NCBI GenBank assembly: GCA_964522605.1
Contig: CAZFWV010000008.1
Coordinates: forward strand, 1 to 53,458
DNA from: CAVZLD01 sp964522605
Lineage (GTDB): Bacteria > Planctomycetota > Planctomycetia > Pirellulales > Pirellulaceae
Direction: 5' to 3'
DNA length: 53,458 bases
How positions within the stretch are numbered: the stretch's first letter is position 1; each line of letters opens with the position of its first letter. Position numbers and translations under genes: made by a program. The notes under the pieces were generated by a model that did not search any database, was not told the origin of the DNA, and saw nothing but the letters and a program-made list of their open reading frames with translations. Of the stretch, positions 16,869 to 26,024 are shown in pieces.

Positions 16869-18632
16869 ATGACAGAGGCAGGGTCGACGCTGGGCTGGAA
16901 TCTCCGCTGGGCCCGGACGATGGTGAGCGCCTGCTGTGAGTCCGGCTGCAACTCATTCTTTCTCGCGCCCGGATCGCGATGCAGTCCGCTGACTCTAGCC
17001 GTTGCGGAGTGTCGAGAAGCGCGGGTGATCCAACACTTCGATGAACGTGGCTTGGCATTCGCCTGTCTCGGGTTCGGTCGAGCCACAGGGCGTCCGGGGA
17101 TTTTTATCTGCACTTCGGGCACCGCCGTCGCCAACGCGTGGCCGGCCGTTGTCGAAGCGTCGATGGATCACATTCCCATGTTGTTGCTGACGGCCGATCG
17201 TCCGCCCGAACTTCGCGGAACCGGCGCCAATCAGACCATTGACCAGGAACAACTGTTCGGCCGCTACACCAGTTTCTTCTTCGATCTGCCCTGCCCTGCT
17301 CCCGCTCCTTCGGAACACATCGTAAGGAACGTGATTCATCAGGCGATCTGGGCATCGGTGCGCGGTCCGGCGCATTTGAACTGCATGTTCCGCGAGCCTT
17401 TGGTGGACGATGACAATCAAACGCATAGCGAGCAGAAACCATCTCGGCCCGGTTCCTCTGTCCCATGGACCGACCCAGGGCGGACGAGCGTGGAATCCGC
17501 AGACAGTCCCGAGAAACCGGAAGGCGGTTCCATCTTTCCACCGGTACGCAAATCGATGGACCCCTTCGCGATTACAACTCCCGCGACCGTTTCTCTCGAT
17601 GGCGGCAATACGCTCGTTCTGGCAGCGGGATGCCGTCCCGAAGAAGCCCGCGCCGCCCAGAATCTGGCGGCGCGACTCGAATGTCCCTTCCTGGCAGATG
17701 TCACGAGCGGCTTACGGGGCCCGGCCATGGATCTGGCGTTAATCGCCCCGGATGCACCGCCTGCGGACACGGTAATTCATGTCGGAGGACGTGTCGTTTC
17801 CAAACGGTGGTGGCAATGGCTGGATCGTTATCCCCCCAAGACATTCCTGCAGCTTCGTCGCTGCGGTCCACCCATCGATCCGATCCGCCGCGTCACCCAG
17901 TTCCTGGAAGGGTCACTCGATCGACTTAGCGAGGCCGTGGTGATTCAACGGCGGAGTTCCGATGCGTTCCACCGCGACTGGCGCGAGCGATCCCACCGCG
18001 CCCGCTTGATCGCGAATCAGGTGCTGGATGCAAACGAAAACCTGAACGAGCCCGGACTTGCTCGGCACGTCGCACGTCTTCTGCCATCGGAGCACGGCTT
18101 GTTTCTGGGCAATAGTATGCCGATTCGAGACATGGATACTTTCGGGGATTGGCCGGAGGACCGGTCCGTCCCGGTGGGTGCAAATCGTGGGGCCAGTGGC
18201 ATCGATGGTCTGCTGGGTTCCGCCCTGGGCATGGCGATCGGCCTGGACCGCCCCGTCACCGCCATTGTCGGCGATCTATCTCTCTTGCACGACGTAAACT
18301 CCCTGGCGCAAATCGCAAATCACCGTCCACCGGTGATTGTGATTGTCGTCAACAATGATGGAGGTGGGATCTTTCATTTTCTTCCAATCGTCCATCGGAC
18401 GGACCACTTCGAACAGTATTTTGCGACCCCGCACGGGCTCAATCTACAACACGCCGCGCAGCTGTTCCGTCTCGACTATCATTGCCCCAGTACCTGGTTT
18501 GATTTTGAGCGATCGTATCGAGAATCCTGCGAGCGACAGCAACCGGCGTTGATCGAAGTCCGCACAGATCGGCGCGAGAATCTCCTTTTGCACCGTCAAA
18601 TTGAACAGGCAATTCGGGATCCCCGCAAATGA
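16869..18632 (+). CDS. menD: SEPHCHC synthase MenD (ThDP-dependent)
   Basis: 2-succinyl-5-enolpyruvyl-6-hydroxy-3-cyclohexene-1-carboxylate synthase, 587 residues; joins 2-oxoglutarate-derived succinyl semialdehyde to isochorismate using thiamine diphosphate and Mg. Visible: APGSRCSPLTLA, HFDERGLAFACLGFGRATG, CTSGTAVANAWPAVVEA and TADRPPELRGTGANQTIDQ near the N-terminus; GNSMPIRDMD; GASGIDGLLGSALG; and the ThDP/metal motif VGDLSLLHDVNSLA...VVNNDGGGIFHFLP. The frame is open far upstream inside menF, but the ATG at 16869 gives the family-typical start, 25 bases after menF. It overlaps menH by four bases (ATGA). Confidence 0.93.
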   Translation: MTEAGSTLGWNLRWARTMVSACCESGCNSFFLAPGSRCSPLTLAVAECREARVIQHFDERGLAFACLGFGRATGRPGIFICTSGTAVANAWPAVVEASMDHIPMLLLTADRPPELRGTGANQTIDQEQLFGRYTSFFFDLPCPAPAPSEHIVRNVIHQAIWASVRGPAHLNCMFREPLVDDDNQTHSEQKPSRPGSSVPWTDPGRTSVESADSPEKPEGGSIFPPVRKSMDPFAITTPATVSLDGGNTLVLAAGCRPEEARAAQNLAARLECPFLADVTSGLRGPAMDLALIAPDAPPADTVIHVGGRVVSKRWWQWLDRYPPKTFLQLRRCGPPIDPIRRVTQFLEGSLDRLSEAVVIQRRSSDAFHRDWRERSHRARLIANQVLDANENLNEPGLARHVARLLPSEHGLFLGNSMPIRDMDTFGDWPEDRSVPVGANRGASGIDGLLGSALGMAIGLDRPVTAIVGDLSLLHDVNSLAQIANHRPPVIVIVVNNDGGGIFHFLPIVHRTDHFEQYFATPHGLNLQHAAQLFRLDYHCPSTWFDFERSYRESCERQQPALIEVRTDRRENLLLHRQIEQAIRDPRK

Positions 18633-19351
18633 CAGACCTGGTTTTCCTGCATGGCTGGCTGGGAAGTCCTCAAGACTGGCATCCGATCGTCGAGGAATTG
18701 TCGGAGTATCGCTCGCATTGTTTGGAGTTGCCTCGTGCCGTTTCGTGGGAGGCAGGAATCCGCCAGCTGCTGCCGCAACTCGAACACGATTGTGTCCTGA
18801 TCGGTTATAGTCTGGGAGCTCGGTTGGCACTCGGCTGTGCCTTGCGATGGCAAAACCGCATACGAGGGTTGGTCCTGATCTCGGGCACCGCAGGATTGCG
18901 GGCACCCGCACAAGCTCCGCGGTGGCAGCGCGATCGCCGCCTGGCCGTAGCGTTGGTATCCCAAGATCCCGCTCCGTTTTTGACGGCTTGGTACCAAAGC
19001 AGCGTTTTTCGAGATCTCGATTCCGCAACTCAGGATCGATTCGTGCGTGAAAAGTCGGGCCTGGATTTCTCGTATCATGCGGATTTGTTGCGTGCCTATT
19101 CCGTTGGACGACAGCCAAGCTTTTGGGGGCGTCTTCGTTCCCTGAGAATCCCGGTACTGCTCCTCGTTGGAGAGCGGGACGCCAAGTTCATCGCAATCAA
19201 TCGACGCTTGTGTCGGCGACTGCCGGACGCTCGCTTGCGCATCATCGCGCAAACCGGACACGCGGTTCATCGCGAGCAACCCGAAGCGGTCGCCAACGAA
19301 CTACGTGATTTCCTTGTATCCGTGCCAGAGGAGATGTGCCTCGATGAGTGA
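18629..19351 (+). CDS. menH: SHCHC synthase MenH (alpha/beta hydrolase)
   Basis: 240-residue alpha/beta-hydrolase-fold lyase that eliminates pyruvate from the MenD product. LVFLHGWLGSPQDW carries the oxyanion HG, the nucleophile elbow is LIGYSLGARLAL (Ser61), LLVGERDAKF supplies the acid, and IIAQTGHAVHREQP supplies the catalytic His, as in other MenH proteins. It overlaps menD by ATGA at its start and menB by eight bases at its end, so it is translated with both. Confidence 0.88.
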   Translation: MTDLVFLHGWLGSPQDWHPIVEELSEYRSHCLELPRAVSWEAGIRQLLPQLEHDCVLIGYSLGARLALGCALRWQNRIRGLVLISGTAGLRAPAQAPRWQRDRRLAVALVSQDPAPFLTAWYQSSVFRDLDSATQDRFVREKSGLDFSYHADLLRAYSVGRQPSFWGRLRSLRIPVLLLVGERDAKFIAINRRLCRRLPDARLRIIAQTGHAVHREQPEAVANELRDFLVSVPEEMCLDE

Positions 19352-20165
19352 AGTGTGTTGGACCCCGATCAAGAGCTACACCGATATCCGCTTCGAACAA
19401 TTCGAAGGGATCGCAAAAATCACGATCAATCGGCCGGAAGTGCGGAATGCGTTTCGCCCCCTGACCGTCAGCGAGATGCGGGACGCACTGCAACTGGCGA
19501 GGCAGGACTCGCAAACGGGCGTGATCATTCTGACCGGGGAAGGCAAACTTGCTTTCTGTTCCGGCGGTGATCAACGCGTCCGTGGCGACTCTGGTTATCA
19601 GGATGATCAAGGTACCGAACACCTCAATGTGCTCGATCTTCAGCGCGAAATCCGCACCTGCCCCAAGCCGGTTGTTGCGATGGTCGCGGGCTACGCGATC
19701 GGTGGAGGACACGTGTTGCATGTTGTCTGTGACTTGACGATCGCCGCGGATAACGCCGTCTTCGGTCAAACGGGTCCCAAAGTCGGCAGTTTCGATGGCG
19801 GGTTTGGTTCCAGCTACCTGGCACGGGTCGTGGGTCAGAAGAAAGCGCGTGAGATCTGGTTTCTGTGCCGGCAGTACAACGCTCAGCAAGCGTTGGAGAT
19901 GGGATTGGTGAATACGGTTGTTCCCTATGAGCAGCTCGAGAATGAGACCATCGCCTGGTGCCGTGAGATTCTCGCCAAATCTCCGATCGCAATCCGCTGC
20001 CTGAAGGCGGCCATGAACGCCGACTGCGATGGTCAGACGGGCCTACAGGAACTGGCGGGCAACGCAACGATGCTGTTCTATATGTCGGAGGAAGGCCAGG
20101 AGGGCCGAAACGCCTTCCTGGAGAAGCGACAACCAGATTTTTCGCGATTTCCGCGCCGCGGGTAA
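19344..20165 (+). CDS. menB: 1,4-dihydroxy-2-naphthoyl-CoA synthase
   Basis: 273-residue crotonase-fold enzyme that cyclises o-succinylbenzoyl-CoA. Strong family matches: NRPEVRNAFRPLTVSEM, CSGGDQRVRGDSGY, AGYAIGGGHVLHVVCDLTIA, GQTGPKVGSFDGGFGSSYLA, REIWFLCRQYNA and the C-terminal FLEKRQPDFSRFPR. The start at 19344 sits inside the end of menH (eight-base overlap), with GAGGAG some 12 bases upstream; the frame is open farther upstream but that part is menH DNA. Sequence conservation with well-known MenB proteins is very high, so the call is firm. Confidence 0.96.
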   Translation: MSEVCWTPIKSYTDIRFEQFEGIAKITINRPEVRNAFRPLTVSEMRDALQLARQDSQTGVIILTGEGKLAFCSGGDQRVRGDSGYQDDQGTEHLNVLDLQREIRTCPKPVVAMVAGYAIGGGHVLHVVCDLTIAADNAVFGQTGPKVGSFDGGFGSSYLARVVGQKKAREIWFLCRQYNAQQALEMGLVNTVVPYEQLENETIAWCREILAKSPIAIRCLKAAMNADCDGQTGLQELAGNATMLFYMSEEGQEGRNAFLEKRQPDFSRFPRRG

Positions 20166-20168
20166 ACG

Positions 20169-21071
20169 ATGTCGGGAGGCTCGATCGTGACCTCGTTGGC
20201 CATCTGGTGGGAAGCGGCACGGCCCAAGACGCTCATGGCCGGCGTCTGCCCCGTACTCATCGGCAGCAGCCTCGCCTATCGCGATGGCGGAGCCCATGTC
20301 GGTGCCGCGCTGGCCGCGTTGGCGGGCGCACTCGGAATTCAGATCGGAACAAATTTCTGCAACGACTACTTTGATTTTCTGCAAGGCGCGGACACCGAGC
20401 ATCGAACGGGCCCGCGTCGAGCCGTGCAAGCAGGACTCGTCCCCCCTTTGACGATGCTGCGGGCCACGACTTTCGTGTTTGCCACCGTCCTGTTGATCAG
20501 TGGATGTCTCGCCCTTCGGGCTGGATGGCCGATCTTAATCCTGGGACTCGTCAGCATCCTGCTCGGCATCCTGTATACCGCGGGTCGATCGTCGTTGGCT
20601 TACCTCGGGTTGGGTGATCTGTTCGTCCTGGTCTTCTTTGGCCCCATCGCCGTAGCCGGAACGTACTTCGTTCAGACGTTGACCCTGGATGGGACGATCA
20701 TCCTGGCGGGACTCGCTCCCGGTCTGTTGTCGGTCGCAATCCTGGTCGTCAACAACCTGCGTGATCGGGAGCAAGACGGGCTTGTCGGCAAACGGACACT
20801 CGCGGTACGTTTCGGGATTACTTTTGCGCGATGGGAATATGTCCTGTGCCTGGTTCTGGCGAGCATGGTTCCCGTCGGGCTCTGGCTGAGCCACGAATTT
20901 TCGTTTTCGGCTGGCATTTTGGTCGCATCCGTGACGCTGATCCCGGGAGTTTGGCTGGCACGCCAGTTGTGGCAGCGGAGCGGAGCGGAACTGAATCCCC
21001 TCTTAGGTCGAACGGCCGCACTGCTGCTTGCTTACACAATCGCCTTTTCCCTAGGATGTCAATTCCCGTGA
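20169..21071 (+). CDS. menA: 1,4-dihydroxy-2-naphthoate polyprenyltransferase
   Basis: 300-residue integral membrane UbiA-superfamily prenyltransferase attaching the polyprenyl tail to DHNA. The first aspartate-rich motif NDYFDFLQGAD is at residues 65-75, a second polar motif NNLRDREQDGLVGKRTLAVRFG at about 197-218, and several hydrophobic spans surround them. WWEAARPKTLMAGVCPVLIG at the N-terminus is typical of MenA. Three bases separate it from menB; its TGA overlaps the ATG of menC (TGATG). Confidence 0.93.
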   Translation: MSGGSIVTSLAIWWEAARPKTLMAGVCPVLIGSSLAYRDGGAHVGAALAALAGALGIQIGTNFCNDYFDFLQGADTEHRTGPRRAVQAGLVPPLTMLRATTFVFATVLLISGCLALRAGWPILILGLVSILLGILYTAGRSSLAYLGLGDLFVLVFFGPIAVAGTYFVQTLTLDGTIILAGLAPGLLSVAILVVNNLRDREQDGLVGKRTLAVRFGITFARWEYVLCLVLASMVPVGLWLSHEFSFSAGILVASVTLIPGVWLARQLWQRSGAELNPLLGRTAALLLAYTIAFSLGCQFP

Positions 21072-22000
21072 TGCAACTGAAGGTCTACCGTTACTGCCTG
21101 CGTCTGGAACGTCCGCTGCGGCTGAGGAACTTGACCGTCACGTATCGCGAAGGCGTGTTATTGTCACCGTTGGACCGTCCCAATTGCTGGGGGGAAGCCG
21201 CACCGCTGCCCGGGTTCAGCAAAGAAACGGTGGACGACGTGATTCGTTCGATCCAGGCCGCGGCTGCCTTTCAGCCACCGAGCCTGCAGTTCGCCATGGA
21301 CTCGTTAAGGCCGGTCCACATCACAGGTCGCGTGCCTGTGTCGGCCTTGCTGCAGGGGACCGCGGAGGAGATTCTGGGACGCGCCGATCAACTTCGCGAT
21401 CAACCATTCACCACAGTCAAGCTGAAAGTCGGATGGCAGCAGACTCTGGCCCAGGAAGTACAACTCGTCGACGCCGTGCGTCAGCGACTCCGCAACGATC
21501 AATCCCTGCGGCTGGACGCAAATCGTCGGTGGCCGTTGACGCAAGCCGTGCGTTTCGCCAAAGAGATCTCGACGTTCGGCATTGAATACATTGAAGAACC
21601 AGTACAACGCTCCCGCGATTGTGAAGCCTTTTTTCAGAAGTCCGGATTGCCCTACGCACTGGACGAGACACTCGTTGAATCGCCGGTGCTGCAGCAATTC
21701 CCCCACGCAGCCGCCTTCGTCGTCAAACCCACGCTACTAGGGAATTCGCAAACTCTGGAGCGACTGCGTGCTGCCGAGATTCCGCTTGTTTTTAGCTCCT
21801 GCTTCGAAACCGGTCTGGGACTGCTCAACATCGCACGGCTGGCGACTCTGTATTCCCCCTCGATGCCAGCCGGAATCGACACTTCGCGCTGGCTTGCGCG
21901 TGATGTGTTACAGCCGCCACTAGACACCGATCAGGGCTTCATCGATCTGGATGCCAACGTCAACGTGGATTATTCGGTGCTGGAAGAGGTGTTTGGATGA
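21071..22000 (+). CDS. menC: o-Succinylbenzoate synthase
   Basis: 309-residue enolase-superfamily dehydratase that forms o-succinylbenzoate. Catalytic and metal residues are visible: Lys117 and Lys119 (TTVKLKVG), Asp149 (RLDANRRW), Glu175 (YIEEP), Asp198 (ALDET) and Lys219 (FVVKPTLLG). I use the ATG at 21071 because it overlaps the menA stop as TGATG and gives the family-typical MQLKVYRYCLRL start; an ATG at 21056 in frame is the alternative. It overlaps menE by ATGA. About as long as characterised MenC proteins. Confidence 0.92.
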   Translation: MQLKVYRYCLRLERPLRLRNLTVTYREGVLLSPLDRPNCWGEAAPLPGFSKETVDDVIRSIQAAAAFQPPSLQFAMDSLRPVHITGRVPVSALLQGTAEEILGRADQLRDQPFTTVKLKVGWQQTLAQEVQLVDAVRQRLRNDQSLRLDANRRWPLTQAVRFAKEISTFGIEYIEEPVQRSRDCEAFFQKSGLPYALDETLVESPVLQQFPHAAAFVVKPTLLGNSQTLERLRAAEIPLVFSSCFETGLGLLNIARLATLYSPSMPAGIDTSRWLARDVLQPPLDTDQGFIDLDANVNVDYSVLEEVFG

Positions 22001-23415
22001 GCCCCGTCGTTTGTCCGGTGGCCCATTGGGCGGCGCACCATCCGGAAGCGCCGGCGTTGGAACAAGGAGCCACACGATGGAACTACCGGCAGTTGGATTC
22101 GATGATCGCGCAACGGGTCCAGCAGATTCGACACATCGGATTGCGAGCCCGTAAACGGGTGGCCTTGCGTGCGGAGCTGGATTGGCAACAAGTCGTTCTC
22201 TTCTGGGCACTCTTGCGTCATGGAACGGTGGCCTGCCTGATCAGTCCTCGGCTTCCTCCGAAAGCCGCAGCGGCAATGGCTGCCGCGGTCCAGGCAACAC
22301 CCGGGGAAGCACTCGACGCGATGGCGAACTCGGGAGCGCGAGGCTCCTGCCGAGCCGAAGAGTCGGCAAACCTGCCCCCGGATGCGTCCACGATTCTTTT
22401 TAGTTCTGGAACCAGTGCGACTCCCAAAGCGATCGTCCACACGCAGAGTGCCCACCGGGCGAGCGCGCACGGGGCCAACGAGAACATGCCACTGCGACCG
22501 GGAGACCGCTGGCTGCTGTCGCTGCCCTGGTCCCATGTTTCCGGTCTGGGGATTCTGTTCCGCTGCGCGCTGGCGGGTGCAACCGTCGTGATCCCGAATC
22601 GACAGAACTTCCTGGCGGACGACATCGCCCGGTTCGGCATCACGCACGTTTCACTCGTTCCCACGCAACTCAAACGCGTCCTCTCGGAGTCGGCATCGCC
22701 TCCGAACCAACTGCGGGCCTGCCTGCTCGGGGGAGCCGCACTGCCCCCAAGACTCGTCCAACAAGCCGCAGGTCATGGTTGGCCCGTACACACGACTTAT
22801 GGACTGACCGAAATGGGTTCGCAAGTCACAACGACCGCCCCGGGCGCAACGGCGCGCGAGTTGCAGACATCCGGCCACGTACTGCCCGGCCGCGAACTCA
22901 AGATCGGACTCGAGAATGAGATCCTGGTCCGCGGCGACACGCTCTTTCAGGGATATTGCCGCCCCGATCAACTGGAAAGGCCGCTCGATGAAGCCGGCTG
23001 GTTTCACACGGGCGACCGGGGAGAGCTCACTCCCGATGGTCTACTTCGGGTGTGGGGACGCTGTGACCAGATGTTTATTTCGGGTGGTGAGAATATCTAT
23101 CCGGAAGAAATCGAACAGGCGCTACTGGGATTGGGGCCCATCCTGCAATCGGTGGTTGTTGCGGTCGCCGACGCAGAATACGGTCACAGGCCGGTGGCAT
23201 TCGTCCAGTGCACGGAATTTGAGCCCGCCCAGTGGCAACGGGAATTAGCCGAGCAATTGCCGCGATTCAAAATCCCGAAGCTGTACCTGCCGTGGCCGGA
23301 ACCGACGGACACGATGCGCATCAAACCAAGTCGTCAAGAGCTGCAACAATTGGCGCAGCAACACGTCGAATCCGGGGGTCAACCGACGTCGCCCAGGTCG
23401 AGTACGGAACCATAG
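21997..23415 (+). CDS. menE: o-Succinylbenzoate-CoA ligase
   Basis: 472-residue ANL-superfamily adenylate-forming enzyme that activates o-succinylbenzoate with CoA. P-loop TILFSSGTSATPKAIVHT, HTTYGLTEMGSQ, GWFHTGDRGELTPDG and the hinge region GRCDQMFISGGENIYPEEIE are clear; Lys in RIKPSRQEL is the likely C-terminal catalytic lysine. A peptide at residues 111-124 (NSGARGSCRAEESA) is encoded by a half-copy of dispersed repeat R1, lying in the variable linker before the P-loop, so activity is probably kept. The last 37 bases overlap convergently with recG. Last gene of the men operon. Confidence 0.93.
   Translation: MSPVVCPVAHWAAHHPEAPALEQGATRWNYRQLDSMIAQRVQQIRHIGLRARKRVALRAELDWQQVVLFWALLRHGTVACLISPRLPPKAAAAMAAAVQATPGEALDAMANSGARGSCRAEESANLPPDASTILFSSGTSATPKAIVHTQSAHRASAHGANENMPLRPGDRWLLSLPWSHVSGLGILFRCALAGATVVIPNRQNFLADDIARFGITHVSLVPTQLKRVLSESASPPNQLRACLLGGAALPPRLVQQAAGHGWPVHTTYGLTEMGSQVTTTAPGATARELQTSGHVLPGRELKIGLENEILVRGDTLFQGYCRPDQLERPLDEAGWFHTGDRGELTPDGLLRVWGRCDQMFISGGENIYPEEIEQALLGLGPILQSVVVAVADAEYGHRPVAFVQCTEFEPAQWQRELAEQLPRFKIPKLYLPWPEPTDTMRIKPSRQELQQLAQQHVESGGQPTSPRSSTEP
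22324..22373. repeat. Half-copy of palindromic repeat R1 inside menE
   Basis: The stretch from GGGAGCGCGAGGCTCCTGCC matches the left arm and first loop bases of the intact element at 39498-39527 at 28 of 30 bases by eye, and similarity continues weakly to ..CAAAC. It is in frame within menE and has no stop codon. The right arm is absent. Confidence 0.8.
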
Positions 23416-25466
23416 CGTGCGATCAGAAATCCCTTGAGGCGTGCGTATTCGGGCAATCCCAGTGTCGGGTCATTCTGGAGCAATTCGCGCGCGTCGCGTC
23501 GCGCCTGCTCGAGCACGCGGACATCGCGATGCAGGTCGGCCACGCGCAGAGCAGGCATTCCGTGCTGGCGTGTCCCGAGCAGTTCACCGGGGCCCCGCAA
23601 CTGGAAATCCATCTCGGCCAACTCGAACCCGTCGGTCACTTCCGCAAACGCCCGCAGTCGCTGGACGGCCTCGTCGGTCCGCGGCTGCGCGAAGACACCC
23701 ACATATCCGGCAAAGGGACCACGACTGATCCGCCCACGCAACTGATGAAGCTGAGCTAACCCGAAACGTTCGCCGTGTTCGATCGTCATCAGATTCGCAT
23801 TGGGTACGTCGATGCCCACTTCCACGACGGAGGTTGCCACGAGGACTTGCGTCCGGCCAGACTGAAAATTCCGTAGGGCTTCGAGTTTCTCCGCGGCGCT
23901 CAGCCGCCCATGCAATAGATCCAAACGAAAGTCGCCGAGTTCTCCGTTGGCGAGATTCTCCAGCGCCGACTCGGCGCTCGTTGCCTCGTTCGTCGTGTCA
24001 TCGACCAGAGGCGCAATCACGTATCCTTGGCGACCTTCTCGAATCCGCTTCCGGAAGAAATCCCACCACCGCTCGCGCAACGATTCCGAGATCAGGTACG
24101 TATTAACCGGTTGCCGCCCGGGAGGACGATTGCGTAACACCGAGACATCCAAGTCGCCGAACAGTGTCATGGCTATCGTCCGTGGAATTGGCGTCGCCGT
24201 CATCACCAGGCAATGAGGGTCGACATCTGCCTGACGAAGGCGTGCACGCTGCTCAACCCCGAATTTGTGCTGCTCGTCGATGACCACCAACGAGAGCGCC
24301 GGAAAGGAAAGTCCCTGCTGAAGAACCGTGTGGGTGCCGACCAGAATATCAATCTGGCCTCGAGCGAGATCGTCACGGACGTCTTGCTGTTGACGCGCCG
24401 TGAGGGATCCCGACAGGAATCCGATTCGCACTTGACTGCGGTGCAACAACTCCCGCAGCGTATCGGCGTGTTGTCGGGCCAGGACTTCGGTCGGTGCCAT
24501 CAGCACGGCTTGCGTCCGATGCGCGACGGCCACAAGCATCGCATACACGGCAACCGCTGTTTTCCCGCTCCCCACATCACCCTGCAACAGGCGATTCATC
24601 GGGATCGATCGGTCCAAGTCCGCTCGGATCTGCTGGATGGCCGCATCCTGATCACCGGTCAGCACAAATGGAAAGAGGCGTCGGACTCGGGAATCAATGC
24701 GGGCGGTCACCGGCAGCGGCCGGGCACGCTGGCGCCGTGTCAACTGCTGCTGTCGCAGTGCGAGCGCCAGCTGCATCACAAACAGTTCCTGATAGACGAA
24801 GCGATGGCGAGCCTGCTCCAAGTTTGCCATATCGTCCGGTGTATGGATCTGTCGAATCGCGGTCGCGATGTCCAGGAGCTGTTTCTCCTGACGAAAAGCC
24901 GGCGGGAGAACGTCGACCACCTGGTCGGCATGGTCTTTGACCGCTTGACCGATCATCCGCCGCATCTGTCCCTGCCGCAGACCGTCCGTCAGGCGATACA
25001 CCGGCAGAATCTCACCCTCGGGATTCGAGTCGGACTCGAGGAATTGAACGCGCGGATGTGCCATCTCCCAGCGCAGGCCGCTTCGCCGAGGCACTCCGGA
25101 GAGGACGACCGACTGCCCAATGCGAAATCGCTCGCGCATGAACGGCTGATTGAACCAGAGTCCGCGCAGCGCACTTGAGCCCTGAACCACGAGGACGCCC
25201 AACATGATCTTCCCGGTCTTGGTTGTCCGCTGGTCGATTTCCGCCACCGTTCCCACGACGCTCGCCGCTTCCCCCGCCTGAAGTTCTTCGATCGTCGCAC
25301 GCGTCGTCAAATCTTGGTAGTCGCGGGGAAAATCAAACAACAAGTCGCGAACGGTATGCAATCCCAGGCGCTGAAGCAGTTGGGCTCGATCGCGTCCCAC
25401 GCCCTTCAGAAAACGGACGGGCTGCGTCAGAGAAGCGGATTCGGCAGCGGATGCGGAGGGTTTCAT
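23379..25466 (-). CDS. recG: ATP-dependent DNA helicase RecG
   Basis: 695-residue branch-migration helicase that remodels stalled forks, D-loops and R-loops. N-terminal wedge/OB domain with VRFLKGVGRDRAQLLQRLGL and FPRDYQDL; helicase motifs include LLQGDVGSGKTAVA (Walker A), the DEQH box (VIDEQHKFG), TATPIPRTIAMTLFGDLDVS, VATSVVEVGIDVPNAN and QLHQLRGRISRG (more often RVGRG). The ATG at 25466 gives the usual start; the frame begins at a GTG six codons upstream. It ends inside the 3' end of menE (37-base convergent overlap). Last gene of the priA - kinase - rnhA - recG cluster, 54 bases after rnhA. Confidence 0.95.
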   Translation of the reverse strand: MKPSASAAESASLTQPVRFLKGVGRDRAQLLQRLGLHTVRDLLFDFPRDYQDLTTRATIEELQAGEAASVVGTVAEIDQRTTKTGKIMLGVLVVQGSSALRGLWFNQPFMRERFRIGQSVVLSGVPRRSGLRWEMAHPRVQFLESDSNPEGEILPVYRLTDGLRQGQMRRMIGQAVKDHADQVVDVLPPAFRQEKQLLDIATAIRQIHTPDDMANLEQARHRFVYQELFVMQLALALRQQQLTRRQRARPLPVTARIDSRVRRLFPFVLTGDQDAAIQQIRADLDRSIPMNRLLQGDVGSGKTAVAVYAMLVAVAHRTQAVLMAPTEVLARQHADTLRELLHRSQVRIGFLSGSLTARQQQDVRDDLARGQIDILVGTHTVLQQGLSFPALSLVVIDEQHKFGVEQRARLRQADVDPHCLVMTATPIPRTIAMTLFGDLDVSVLRNRPPGRQPVNTYLISESLRERWWDFFRKRIREGRQGYVIAPLVDDTTNEATSAESALENLANGELGDFRLDLLHGRLSAAEKLEALRNFQSGRTQVLVATSVVEVGIDVPNANLMTIEHGERFGLAQLHQLRGRISRGPFAGYVGVFAQPRTDEAVQRLRAFAEVTDGFELAEMDFQLRGPGELLGTRQHGMPALRVADLHRDVRVLEQARRDARELLQNDPTLGLPEYARLKGFLIARYGSVLDLGDVG

Positions 25467-25520
25467 CCCCGGATTGTAGCGCACCGTTTCTGTAAATGGC
25501 TAGCGGCGTGCAACCACGGA

Positions 25521-26015
25521 TCAGATGGAACCGGAGCGCACGCGCTTCGCCGCTTCTACAGCCAGCTCGTCGCATCGCTCATTCTCCGGGTGTCCGGAAT
25601 GACCCGAGACTCGTTCGTATTGAAACTCGTGAGTCGCCAAGAGGGCATCCAGTCGGCGCCAGAGATCTTCATTCTGCACCGGCTTGAAGCGACCCCGTTC
25701 TTTGCGTTTCCAGCCCTGGGCTTTCCACTTTGGCATCCACTCAGTGAGGCCTTTCCCGACGTAAACACTGTCGGTGAACAGCACCACGCGACAGGGACGC
25801 TTGAGGGCCTCGAGTCCCCGCACAACGGCCGTCAGTTCCATTCGGTTGTTCGTCGAATCCGGTTCGCCTCCGGAGTCAAACCGTTCCTTTCCAGAGCGGA
25901 CATGACGCAGGATAAACCCCCATCCGCCGGGTCCAGGATTCCCTCGGCAGGCTCCATCGGTAAACAGGTGGACTTCGTCCAGACCGCGAGGGGTCGAAGA
26001 ATTCGATGAGGGCAT
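25521..26015 (-). CDS. rnhA: Ribonuclease HI
   Basis: 164 residues; degrades the RNA strand of RNA-DNA hybrids (R-loops, primers). Catalytic acidic residues are seen in order: Asp in LFTDGACRGNPGPGGWG, Glu in NNRMELTAV, Asp in LFTDSVYVGKGL and the final Asp in CDELAVEAA, with HSGHPENERCD corresponding to the flexible His loop. The gene starts nine bases after the stop of the histidine kinase gene and is followed 54 bases later by recG, so all are likely cotranscribed. Confidence 0.95.
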   Translation of the reverse strand: MPSSNSSTPRGLDEVHLFTDGACRGNPGPGGWGFILRHVRSGKERFDSGGEPDSTNNRMELTAVVRGLEALKRPCRVVLFTDSVYVGKGLTEWMPKWKAQGWKRKERGRFKPVQNEDLWRRLDALLATHEFQYERVSGHSGHPENERCDELAVEAAKRVRSGSI

Positions 26016-26024
26016 GCGGATCGC

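Noticed and set aside
19167..19343. Upstream extension of menB
   Set aside because: These codons lie over menH in another frame; MenB family starts and the GAGGAG site support 19344.
25473..25478. TACAAT as a -10 box for recG
   Set aside because: Only six bases from the ATG and the nearest -35-like TTTACA is 12 bases upstream, so spacing is wrong; recG is more likely read from the priA promoter.
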